DNA from: Deltaproteobacteria bacterium
GTDB taxonomy: Bacteria; Desulfobacterota; Desulfobacteria; Desulfobacterales; JAUVGT01
Reading direction: 5' to 3'
Assembly (NCBI GenBank): GCA_030593645.1
Contig: JAUVGT010000011.1
Span: 1 to 25,574 of the forward strand
DNA length: 25,574 nucleotides
Positions 7,125-14,706 of the stretch are shown one piece after another (position 1 is the stretch's first letter; each line of letters starts with the position of its first letter). Below the pieces are notes generated by a model that was given only the letters and a program-made list of their open reading frames with translations, had not been told where the DNA came from and searched no databases. The translations under genes and the position numbers were made by a program.

Positions 7125-10121
7125 ATGCCACACAGACTCGAGACGGCCCTTAGACCGGATCTTTTTGATGCTGAAGGCGAAGGGCTGCGAAAGAAGGCTA
7201 AAAATTATTTCGGGATTGAACTCAGCAGGGTTCGGACAATCAATATACTCACCATGGATGCGGATCTTACAAATGAGCACCTGAAGATTCTTCAGGAAGA
7301 CATCTTTACAAATCCGGTGATCCAAATGTCATCCTACGAACCCCTGGCGGTTGAATCAGACTGGATTATCTGGGTGGGTTTCAGACCGGGCGTGAAAGAC
7401 AATCCCGGGAGTACCGCTGTGGAAGCAGCGGAAGATAGTTTGGGAATAAAATTTAAAAAAGATGAAGCCATCTATACATCCAAACGGTATTGCATTACAG
7501 GTGATAACCTGACCGAGAATGACATCAATACGGTTGCCGGAGAACTTCTGGCCAATGATATCATCCAGCAGAAAAAGATATTTTCAAAAGACCGGTGGGA
7601 TCCCTCGATGGGAATTGGTTTTATTATCCCGAAAGTCAAGCTGAATCATGTTCCGACGGTTACCACAATACCGGTTGACAGTGACGCGTCACTGCAAAAG
7701 GTCAGTGATGAGCGAAACCTGGCCCTGAATCCCAATGATATTCCGGTGATCCGGGAATACTTTCTGGACAGTAGAGTAAAAAAAGAAAGAGAGCGTGTGA
7801 GTCTTTCAGACCCAACGGACATTGAGATTGAATATATATCACAGGGAAGAAGCGACCATTGCAATCACAATTCTTTCCAGGGATTATTCAGGTATCATGA
7901 CCTTGAGTCGGGGAAAACCGAGGAGATTAACAGCCTGTTCAAGACCTGCATCGAGGAGCCCACACTGGAACTGAAAGAGAAAAAAGACTGGGTCGTATCT
8001 GTGCTGTGGGACAATGCGGGCGCCGGGCGGTTTGATCAGGATCATTACTATGTGATTACCGGGGAGACCCATAATTCTCCATCCAATATGGAAGCATACG
8101 GGGGCGCGGTTACAGGTATTGTGGGTGTTTACCGGGATCCTATGGGGACAGGGAAGGGATCAAAGCTGATCATGGGCAGTTACGGCTACTGTGTGGGGCC
8201 CCGGGACTATGAGGGTGAGTTAAAACCCCATCTTCACCCAAGGAGGCTTTTGGACGGTGTGATAGAAGGTGTGCGAGACGGAGGCAACAAGAGCGGGATT
8301 CCAACCACATATGGACAGGTTATGTTTGATCCGGGCTATCTGGGGAAATGCCTTGTTTTTGTTACAGCGGTCGGAATTATGCCGGCAAAAATAAATGGTG
8401 AACCATCCGAGTTAAAAAAGACATCACCCGGAGAACTTGTGATCATGTGCGGCGGCCGGGTGGGAAAAGATGGGATTCACGGTGTCACCGCGTCATCAGA
8501 AACTTTTTCCGCGAATACGCCCGCGGGGCATGTCCAGATCGGTGATCCTTACACTCAGAAGAAGATGCATGATTTTCTTCTCGAAGCCCGTGACATGGGA
8601 CTGATACAGTTTATCACGGATAACGGCGGCGGCGGGCTTTCTTCATCCGTGGGTGAATCCGCCCGATTTTCCAATGGCTGTGAAATTGAGCTGGACAAAG
8701 TACCGCTGAAGTACGACGGTCTTGACCAGTGGGAGATATGGGTGTCTGAATCCCAGGAACGGATGACGGTATCTGTCAGACCCGATGACCTGGAGCGATT
8801 CCTTAAACTGTCAGAAAAGCACGCTGTTGAAAGCACGGTAATCGGGACGTATACCGATTCAGGAAAATTGCATATTACTTATGATGGTAAAACCTGCGCG
8901 TATGTGGACATTGATCTTTTAACTGCCGGTTTTCCGCAGTGGGAATTTGAAGCCGTATGGCAGCCGCCTGAAAAGCGCGGCCTGCACGAACCGGTATTAA
9001 AAGAGCCATCGGACTATCATACTCTTTTTTTGGACATGCTTGCACGGCCGAATATGTGTTCAAAAGAATGGATCTGCCGGCAGTATGATCATGAAGTACA
9101 GGGTACCAGTGTTATTAAACCCCTGGTCGGCGCCAAAAGGGATGTAAACAGTGACGCGGGTGTGATCAGGCCGGTACTTCACCTGGAAAAGGGGCTTGCC
9201 ATAACCCAGGCATTGCAGCCTTCATATTCAGCCATAGACGCGTATCACATGACGGCCTACTGTATTGATGAGGCAGTTCGAAGGCTTATCGCGGTGGGCG
9301 TTGACCCGGAACAGATCGGCGGTGTGGATAACTTTTGCTGGCCCAGCATTCAGTATCATCCGAAGGACAATCCGGATGGAAAATTCAAAGCGGCACAGCT
9401 TGTACGTTCCTGCCGCGCGCTTCGTGACATGTGCATCGCATATCAAATACCGCTTTTATCCGGCAAAGACAGCATGTATGTGGACGGGCACCTGAAGGGC
9501 AGTTACGGTGAGGTGCATAAGGTATCAGCTCCTGAAACACTTCAGTTTACCACTACCGGAATCGTGAACGCTATTAATAAATGCGTTACCATGGACAGTA
9601 AAATTCCAGGTGATCTTATCTATGTTTTAGGTGCCACCGTCGATGAACTGGGTGGATCCGAGTATTACAACCGTTTCGGTTATACAGGGCTCAATGTGCC
9701 CAGGGTTCATCCTGAAGTATTTATGAAGCGGTACCGCGCACTGGCGGTCGCGATAGAACGTGAACTGGCTGCTTCAGTACACGGGATATATCGCGGGGGA
9801 CTGGGCATTCATCTGGCAATGGTTGCCATGGGCGGAGAGCTGGGGATGAGTGTGGATCTTGCCGGGGTGCCTGTGGATGGAGTTGATAGAAATGATACCA
9901 TACTCTTTTCCGAATCCGCCGGTCGTTTTATTGTAACCATTGATCCCGAAAACAGAAACGATTTTGAAAAAGTCATGGACGGTCAGGTACTCGCATGCGT
10001 CGGTACCGTGGAAGCCGGATCGGATGTAATCATAAACGGAATTGACGGTGAGAATCTGGTCTCGATCTCTGTGAAGGACCTTAAGGAAGCGTGGAAAAGG
10101 CCTTTCGGGGATTTGATTTAG
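7125..10121 (+). CDS. purL: phosphoribosylformylglycinamidine synthase, PurS-PurL fusion
   Basis: This is the synthetase part of FGAM synthase, which converts FGAR to FGAM with ATP and glutamine-derived ammonia in purine synthesis. The 998-aa protein begins with two PurS-like segments: about residues 25-95 (ending ILQEDIFTNPVIQ) and about 105-180 (FRPGVKDNPGSTAVEAAEDS to ELLANDIIQ). The PurL core follows, with GRSDHCNHNSFQG near residue 242, TGETHNSPSNMEAYGGA near 312, ITDNGGGGLSSSVGE, LLSGKDSMYVDG near 778 and a C-terminal PurM-like half. There is no glutaminase domain; that activity is the separate purQ 28 bp downstream. The form is intermediate between small PurL plus PurS and the 1300-aa E. 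coli enzyme. Confidence 0.95.
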   Translation: MPHRLETALRPDLFDAEGEGLRKKAKNYFGIELSRVRTINILTMDADLTNEHLKILQEDIFTNPVIQMSSYEPLAVESDWIIWVGFRPGVKDNPGSTAVEAAEDSLGIKFKKDEAIYTSKRYCITGDNLTENDINTVAGELLANDIIQQKKIFSKDRWDPSMGIGFIIPKVKLNHVPTVTTIPVDSDASLQKVSDERNLALNPNDIPVIREYFLDSRVKKERERVSLSDPTDIEIEYISQGRSDHCNHNSFQGLFRYHDLESGKTEEINSLFKTCIEEPTLELKEKKDWVVSVLWDNAGAGRFDQDHYYVITGETHNSPSNMEAYGGAVTGIVGVYRDPMGTGKGSKLIMGSYGYCVGPRDYEGELKPHLHPRRLLDGVIEGVRDGGNKSGIPTTYGQVMFDPGYLGKCLVFVTAVGIMPAKINGEPSELKKTSPGELVIMCGGRVGKDGIHGVTASSETFSANTPAGHVQIGDPYTQKKMHDFLLEARDMGLIQFITDNGGGGLSSSVGESARFSNGCEIELDKVPLKYDGLDQWEIWVSESQERMTVSVRPDDLERFLKLSEKHAVESTVIGTYTDSGKLHITYDGKTCAYVDIDLLTAGFPQWEFEAVWQPPEKRGLHEPVLKEPSDYHTLFLDMLARPNMCSKEWICRQYDHEVQGTSVIKPLVGAKRDVNSDAGVIRPVLHLEKGLAITQALQPSYSAIDAYHMTAYCIDEAVRRLIAVGVDPEQIGGVDNFCWPSIQYHPKDNPDGKFKAAQLVRSCRALRDMCIAYQIPLLSGKDSMYVDGHLKGSYGEVHKVSAPETLQFTTTGIVNAINKCVTMDSKIPGDLIYVLGATVDELGGSEYYNRFGYTGLNVPRVHPEVFMKRYRALAVAIERELAASVHGIYRGGLGIHLAMVAMGGELGMSVDLAGVPVDGVDRNDTILFSESAGRFIVTIDPENRNDFEKVMDGQVLACVGTVEAGSDVIINGIDGENLVSISVKDLKEAWKRPFGDLI

Positions 10122-10149
10122 ATAATTGATTAACACGGGAGAAAAAAAC

Positions 10150-10968
10150 ATGAGTCAGGTACGGGTGCTGGTGTTGGCCGGGTATGGGTTGAATTGTGAT
10201 TATGAAACCGCTTATGCGTTTGAGATGGCCGGTGCAACTTCCGACAGGGTGCATATCAATTCGCTGATTGACGGATCTGTGGGGCTTGAAGATTATCACA
10301 TTATGGTTTTCGGCGGAGGATTCAGCTGGGGAGATGACCATGGTGCCGGGGTTATCCAGGCCGTTCGGATGAAAACAAACATCGGTGATAAAATCCTTGA
10401 TTTTGTGGAAAAGGGGAAACTGATCATAGGGATTTGTAATGGTTTTCAAGCGCTTGTCAACCTGGGACTTCTGCCGGGTTTAAACAATGATTACCGGGCC
10501 CGGTCAGTGGCCGTCACCTATAATGACTGCGGAAATTTCAGAAACGACTGGGTGTCCATGAAAGTCAATGCAAAATCCCCCTGTATTTTTACCCGAGGGA
10601 TTGATCGGCTGGAGTTTCCCGTGCGGCACGGGGAAGGGAAGTTAGTTTCAGACGAATCTGTGATTCAGCAGCTGTTTGATCATAACCAGGTCGTGATCCA
10701 GTATGCCGGACCGGACGGTGAACCGGCCAATGGCAGGTTCCCGTTCAATCCAAATGGCTCGATCCGGGATATTGCCGGGATATGTGATCCTTCCGGGCGT
10801 GTTTTTGGTTTGATGCCGCACCCTGAAGCATATAACCATCCTACCAACCACCCGAACTGGAATCGTAGGCGTGAGAAGCAGAAAAGATCAGCCAATAAAG
10901 CGGAGAAAGGGCAGACCATAGGCATCCGCCTGCTTAAGAATGCGGTCGATTATGCCCGCGGCAGCTGA
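10150..10968 (+). CDS. purQ: phosphoribosylformylglycinamidine synthase subunit PurQ (glutaminase)
   Basis: A class I glutamine amidotransferase that supplies ammonia to PurL. The 272-aa protein has the nucleophile motif IGICNGFQALVNLG with Cys96, FGGGFSWGDDHGAG upstream, VRHGEGKL, and the His-Glu pair in FGLMPHPEAYNHP. I chose ATG 10150, preceded by ACGGGAG (10135-10141); an in-frame TTG at 10126 lies upstream of that site. It is 28 bp after purL and surely works with it. It is the last gene of the plus-strand run and converges on the minus-strand gene ending at 11018; I see no strong terminator in the 49-bp gap. Confidence 0.96.
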   Translation: MSQVRVLVLAGYGLNCDYETAYAFEMAGATSDRVHINSLIDGSVGLEDYHIMVFGGGFSWGDDHGAGVIQAVRMKTNIGDKILDFVEKGKLIIGICNGFQALVNLGLLPGLNNDYRARSVAVTYNDCGNFRNDWVSMKVNAKSPCIFTRGIDRLEFPVRHGEGKLVSDESVIQQLFDHNQVVIQYAGPDGEPANGRFPFNPNGSIRDIAGICDPSGRVFGLMPHPEAYNHPTNHPNWNRRREKQKRSANKAEKGQTIGIRLLKNAVDYARGS

Positions 10969-11017
10969 ATTGATTCCATTGTAACAATAGAACAGTTTAT
11001 ATCTATATCTGGTGAGA

Positions 11018-13282
11018 TTACACCCGGGAACGAATTGAATCCACAGCTTCATCAATCCATTCTCCGATCATTTTTACATGATTTTTATGCTGCCTGGCAA
11101 TGACAATATCCATGAATTTGTTTTTATTTTTTTTTACTTCATGCAAACCATGAATGTCATCAATTCCCCCGATGCACCCAATCCCGCGAATAATAACCCG
11201 CAAGTTCTGAAGGATCGCTGATAAATGGATCGGTGTTTTCATTGATGAGTAAATTTCCGCTTTGGGGTTGCCGTATTCAGTTACAGCGCTTCGAAGCAGG
11301 ATTTTTCCCGTGACGCATTCGGTAAGAGAGAGGAATATATACAATTCTCTTTCGAGTGCCAAAAGGTGCCTGGCGGATATTTCCAGGGGGCCCTTTTTTT
11401 TTGGTTCAAGAGCTTCACGCAGATTGGAGTGGATTGTCTTTGTTTTTTCAAAAATTTTATCCTGATCTTTATCGATACGCCAGGACGCATAACCCACGAT
11501 TCCGCTATTTGATGCATTTGGATTAAGAAGAATGTCTTCAGGAGTGATCTCAATATCAGCAAGTTCTTTATCATACCCGTGTACAACAAGGTTCGCGAGC
11601 ATGATGGCTTTGTTGTCCGAAAAGTATAATTTTGAAGGGTTTTCGCAAAAGTCGGCAAGCAGTATTTTAAACGCACGTTTTGGCTGCTTCATCTTTGCGG
11701 CCAGGATCTGGAGAGAATTTAAAAAAGGAATTCGATCCTCCTTGAATACCGAGTCTTTAAGATGATGCCAGAGAAATTCAAATATCTTTTTTTCATATTT
11801 TACGAATTGCGGAATATAATTTAAAAATGCGCTTTTGCTGAACCTGCCGTTCCGATGGAAACAATTTTTAAGGATTCCGACAAGGTCTTTTGCTTTTACA
11901 ATGGAGATATTAAAATCCTTCGCGATTATGCTGTAATCGCTTTTATCAAAATGTATCGGCTGAAACGCCATTACCTTCATTTTTTGTCTTGTGATCGAAC
12001 GGCCCTTGTAAAATGTGACCATATGATCAATTTTATCATGTGCTTTTAAAGTAACCGTTCCATCCCTGCTAACGGTGACGGGTTCAGAATGGTTCTTGTT
12101 AATCGTGATCTTGTCATATACTTCATCCCGAACCTTGTCCAGGCGTGTTTCGATATTGCTGAGGACTTCGCTTTCTATGTCCAGATCATCCCGCTTATTT
12201 TCAATATCTGTTAGAAGATCCGATGAAAGCTGGAGCCGGCTGCCTAATCTTGCTGAATTAATTATTTTAAAATCATCCCCATAAACACTATTCAATACTT
12301 TAACAACTTTATGAGAAGAGCCTTTTACATGATCCACTACAAATCTGGAAACAGCCGCCTTTTTTTTTGTAATCTCTTTTTTACCGTTTTTTAGTAAAAC
12401 CCATTTTACATTGTTTACTTCCATATTCGGTTTCACCAGCTGCCTGTTCAGTATTTTGATACCGAATATCGCGTCATAGACACTGGAATATTTACAACCC
12501 GATCCTGAATTATTTTTTTGCTGCATCCAGGAGTCGACTTTATCAACTAAATTCTGGATGGTTTCGGATTTAAAACTGCTAAGGCCTGCTATAAGGGTCA
12601 GGTTGGGATCCGGTCTTTTTTTCTCATCTTTTACTACAGGGAGTGTGAACTGCTTTCCGTTATAGGAAAAGACAATTGGAGAATTGGTTTGCCGCGCCTT
12701 TCTGAAATTGGATAGGATATGGAGACAGGTACGAAGCTGTTTCAATTCTTTGGAATTCTTTTGAGGAAGTTTGATTTGGATATTACTAAAACTGTAGTTT
12801 GCGAATATACTGAACGCCCTGGCCATTTTTTCAGCTAAATGGGACATTCTGAAACCCTGGCGCCTGATTAATGCCGGAACCGATCCTGTATCAATATGTA
12901 TATTCCCGTAGAGAATTTCGTAGTCAAATTTTTCAGGAATATCTCCGCGCGGAGACCCCCTGTAACGGATAAGGATTGTGCCGTCGTTTCCATCCATTTC
13001 CTTCAATTTGGAAAAGATCGAGGCGAGCTGTTTAAAGGTTTTATTTTCTGTTTCTGTATCATTTAAGAAATTGACATCCAGAAAGTAGGAGCTGATCAGG
13101 TGGGCGGTATCAATTAGAAGCAGGCGCCAGATGTCCTGTTTTTTCTGCTCTTCGGTCAGGCTTTTGGATAATCTGTCAAACGCATATACCGGTGCTATAT
13201 TTTTATCGGATTTATCAAGGCCATCAAATTCATTGAAAAGTTTTTTTGCCGCCTCATCTAAAATCATTTCTGTTTTGCCCAT
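11018..13282 (-). CDS. uncharacterised 754-aa protein downstream of a cyclic-dinucleotide riboswitch
   Basis: I do not recognise this family. The protein starts MGKTEMILDEAAKKLFNEFD; ATG at 13282 has CCAGGGG about 9 nt upstream, better than the upstream TTG at 13321. There is no signal peptide or membrane segment, so it is probably cytoplasmic. It is rich in Lys, Ile and Ser. The N-terminal half mixes helices and strands, a middle part (about residues 370-410) looks like a charged coiled coil (SDLLTDIENKRDDLDIESEV), and the C-terminal third looks helical. I see no nucleotide-binding loop, GGDEF, EAL, PilZ or HD-GYP motif. Base use is more AT-rich than in the neighbouring housekeeping genes. 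Upstream lie a promoter, a GEMM aptamer, a terminator and tandem repeats, so expression is probably controlled by a cyclic dinucleotide. Confidence 0.85.
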   Translation of the reverse strand: MGKTEMILDEAAKKLFNEFDGLDKSDKNIAPVYAFDRLSKSLTEEQKKQDIWRLLLIDTAHLISSYFLDVNFLNDTETENKTFKQLASIFSKLKEMDGNDGTILIRYRGSPRGDIPEKFDYEILYGNIHIDTGSVPALIRRQGFRMSHLAEKMARAFSIFANYSFSNIQIKLPQKNSKELKQLRTCLHILSNFRKARQTNSPIVFSYNGKQFTLPVVKDEKKRPDPNLTLIAGLSSFKSETIQNLVDKVDSWMQQKNNSGSGCKYSSVYDAIFGIKILNRQLVKPNMEVNNVKWVLLKNGKKEITKKKAAVSRFVVDHVKGSSHKVVKVLNSVYGDDFKIINSARLGSRLQLSSDLLTDIENKRDDLDIESEVLSNIETRLDKVRDEVYDKITINKNHSEPVTVSRDGTVTLKAHDKIDHMVTFYKGRSITRQKMKVMAFQPIHFDKSDYSIIAKDFNISIVKAKDLVGILKNCFHRNGRFSKSAFLNYIPQFVKYEKKIFEFLWHHLKDSVFKEDRIPFLNSLQILAAKMKQPKRAFKILLADFCENPSKLYFSDNKAIMLANLVVHGYDKELADIEITPEDILLNPNASNSGIVGYASWRIDKDQDKIFEKTKTIHSNLREALEPKKKGPLEISARHLLALERELYIFLSLTECVTGKILLRSAVTEYGNPKAEIYSSMKTPIHLSAILQNLRVIIRGIGCIGGIDDIHGLHEVKKNKNKFMDIVIARQHKNHVKMIGEWIDEAVDSIRSRV

Positions 13283-13342
13283 AGCAATACCCCTGGAAAT
13301 TTTTGCCTCGCACAAGTTCAAGAATGTCTCGATTTGAAATGC

Positions 13343-13375
13343 CAGATATTACAGAGATTACAGATATTACAGATG
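13343..13375. repeat. short ATTACAGA tandem repeat
   Basis: The segment contains AGATATTACAG, AGATTACAG and AGATATTACAG back to back, followed by a truncated AGATG. It lies about 60-90 bp upstream of the minus-strand start codon at 13282, so it would be in the 5' leader of that gene. Function unknown. Confidence 0.5.
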
Positions 13376-13456
13376 TTAAGTATATAAAATACTACAGGTG
13401 GTGCCGAAGACTCCTCACGGGTTCCTTATCGATGCTGGCGCAAAGGTTTTAATCAT

Positions 13457-13495
13457 TGTACAGAATTTGGGTACATAATTTAGGTACATAATTTA
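13457..13495. repeat. three 13-bp tandem repeats
   Basis: GGTACATAATTTA occurs twice in exact tandem (13470-13482 and 13483-13495), preceded by a degenerate unit TGTACAGAATTTG (13457-13469). The regular 13-bp period resembles a protein-binding array. It sits downstream of the riboswitch terminator and upstream of the 754-aa gene, on that gene's leader. Confidence 0.7.
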
Positions 13496-13576
13496 GTCGC
13501 GGGGGAGAATTCTATAATAACAGAATATTTGGTTTATTTCCTGACAGGGTTCGATGATGAATAATCCCCTGTTCAA

Positions 13577-13609
13577 ATAAAAAAGCCTTCAGGCAGCCGA
13601 CCCAAAGGC
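13577..13609 (-). terminator. intrinsic terminator of the riboswitch expression platform
   Basis: Read on the minus strand, 13609 to 13585 folds into a 25-nt hairpin GCCTTTGGGT / GCCTGAAGGC: a continuous 10-bp stem with some G-U pairs and a 5-nt loop CGGCT. TTTTTTATTT follows directly (13584-13575). The six bases CGGCTG at the loop (13599-13594) are exactly complementary to CAGCCG in the 3' arm of the aptamer (13634-13629). Terminator and aptamer could therefore be linked through an alternative pairing. Confidence 0.75.
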
Positions 13610-13617
13610 GTAGGTTC

Positions 13618-13704
13618 TTCTGGCAACCCGGCTGTCTGACTGTCCATTTACTAGACCCGTGGCTTTGCGTCATCGCCTCTCAACGATTTTGCCTTTTCCA
13701 ATTA
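13618..13704 (-). promoter_or_regulatory. GEMM (cyclic di-GMP-I class) riboswitch aptamer
   Basis: Read on the minus strand, the segment has the hallmarks of the GEMM / c-di-GMP-I class. AAAAGGCAAAA is followed by a stem ATCGTT-GAGA-GGCGAT capped by a GNRA tetraloop, then the near-invariant GACGCAAAGCCACGGGTC, a second stem closed by GTCT/AGAC, and finally ACAGCCGGGTTGCC. It is transcribed from the promoter at 13718-13746 and followed within 10 nt by an intrinsic terminator, so it probably controls the 754-aa gene by transcription attenuation. Related GEMM-Ib aptamers in Geobacter sense 3',3'-cGAMP; I cannot settle which ligand this one prefers. Confidence 0.88.
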
Positions 13705-13717
13705 CACTTTTTTATAC

Positions 13718-13746
13718 ACCATAGAGAAAAAAAGTACCCTTGTCAA
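13718..13746 (-). promoter_or_regulatory. sigma70-like promoter of the riboswitch leader
   Basis: On the minus strand, TTGACA (13746-13741) and TATGGT (13723-13718) are separated by exactly 17 bp. Transcription would start a few bases before the GEMM aptamer. The -35 box lies in the perfect dyad CCCTTG-T-CAAGGG (13737-13749), nested in a wider inverted repeat of AAAAAAGTAC and GTACTTTTTT, which could be an operator. Confidence 0.65.
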
Positions 13747-14100
13747 GGGATATAAAGTACTTTTTTACTAGAAGTGATTAAATCGTTTTTCCTAAATTTC
13801 AATATTTTATCCGGGATCATCATTTCAATATTCGAAATATGTAATGAATTCCTGCCCGTCCCTGTACTCAACAGAAGATTTTGAAACGACTGCCGGTCTT
13901 TTGGCATGTATGGAAACTGTGCGGGGTATTAAAAAAATTAATACCAATATAAAAACAGTTTATACTAATCGTGATACTGCATCTCAGTTGTTTTGCATGA
14001 ATTTATTCATATCAAATGGAAAGCATTGTAACTAACTGTAAACAAAGAGAAAAAATGAAACAAATAACCTGCCAACAAAATCCGATCGTGAACATGATAA

Positions 14101-14116
14101 TGGCATGTATTTTGAA
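14101..14116 (+). promoter_or_regulatory. possible sigma54 (-24/-12) promoter of pilin cluster 1
   Basis: TGGCATG-TATT-TTGAA matches the TGGCACG-N4-TTGCW consensus except for T at the sixth position and A instead of C in the -12 GC. It ends 57 bp before the first pilin start codon. Sigma54 control of pilin genes is known in several bacteria, but the altered -12 element makes this tentative. Confidence 0.35.
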
Positions 14117-14172
14117 TATAAATAGACATAACTAAATAATAGGAATAACAGGAACAACAGGAGATATTTGAA

Positions 14173-14688
14173 ATGCGCAGGAATTCAGGATTTTCTTTAG
14201 TCGAGTTACTTGTTACAATAGCGATTATTGCGCTCCTAACCAGTGTTGTCGTTCCAAATTTTTTTAGGTATCGTGAAAATGCCCAACTGGGAAAGGCAGC
14301 CAGACAAATACTTGCTGATTTTCAGCTTGCCAAAATTACGGCGGTAAAGCGAAATGTGCGCTGTGGAATTGTATTTAACCAGGTCATCGGAACAGAAAAT
14401 TTTACGTATGTGATTTATGAAGAAGCAAATCCTACAAGAAATTTTCAATATGATATCGGAGAAAATATTATTGTGCAACGCCGGCTCAGTGATTTCGGGA
14501 CCGTAAGGCTTGATACCACACAGGGCGGCGGTGACGGTGTAGACTTGCCTCCGGTAAATTTTTTACCAAATACCCTGTTTGTTACGACCAACAATGTATT
14601 GACCGGTGGAAATGTCTTTATTACTTCCGGAACTCAAAGAACCGCCCAAATCAATATATCACCGGTGGGCAGTATTCGTATTCTTTAA
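14173..14688 (+). CDS. GspH/FimT-family minor pseudopilin
   Basis: A type IV pilus minor pilin or pseudopilin that would be cleaved by the prepilin peptidase and help prime pilus assembly in the inner membrane. The 171-aa protein begins with a class III leader, MRRNSG then FSLVELLVTIAIIALL: cleavage after Gly6, Glu at +5 and a hydrophobic helix. The rest is a beta-rich globular domain ending NISPVGSIRIL, which resembles the GspH/FimT C-terminal pattern. The start has AACAGGAG about 9 nt upstream. It heads a cluster of FimT, PilW, PilV, PilX and PilY1 homologues. Confidence 0.88.
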   Translation: MRRNSGFSLVELLVTIAIIALLTSVVVPNFFRYRENAQLGKAARQILADFQLAKITAVKRNVRCGIVFNQVIGTENFTYVIYEEANPTRNFQYDIGENIIVQRRLSDFGTVRLDTTQGGGDGVDLPPVNFLPNTLFVTTNNVLTGGNVFITSGTQRTAQINISPVGSIRIL

Positions 14689-14706
14689 CGATTCAGAGGA
14701 GCCTCA

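Larger units (their letters stand above)
13322..14172. other. 850-bp divergent intergenic region with riboswitch and repeats
   Basis: No convincing gene; a 63-codon frame at 13844-14035 lacks a ribosome binding site and family resemblance. Towards the minus-strand gene it holds an ATTACAGA repeat (13343-13375), 13-bp tandem repeats (13457-13495), a terminator (13577-13609), the aptamer (13618-13704) and a promoter (13718-13746). The right half, from about 13770, is AT-rich, and near its end (14101-14116) is a possible sigma54 site for the pilin operon. Confidence 0.7.

Noticed and set aside
10969..11017. Bidirectional terminator between purQ and the minus-strand gene
   Set aside because: Only a weak ATTGT/ACAAT dyad is present, with no GC-rich stem or T-tract.
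13343..13495. Tandem repeats as a CRISPR array
   Set aside because: Units are only about 10-13 bp, without spacers, and no cas genes are nearby.
13594..13704. Riboswitch as regulator of the plus-strand pilin operon
   Set aside because: All conserved GEMM elements, the T-tract and the promoter read on the minus strand, so it cannot act in cis on the pilin transcript.
13844..14035. 63-codon plus-strand frame upstream of pilin cluster 1
   Set aside because: No Shine-Dalgarno sequence, no recognisable domain, AT-rich intergenic composition.
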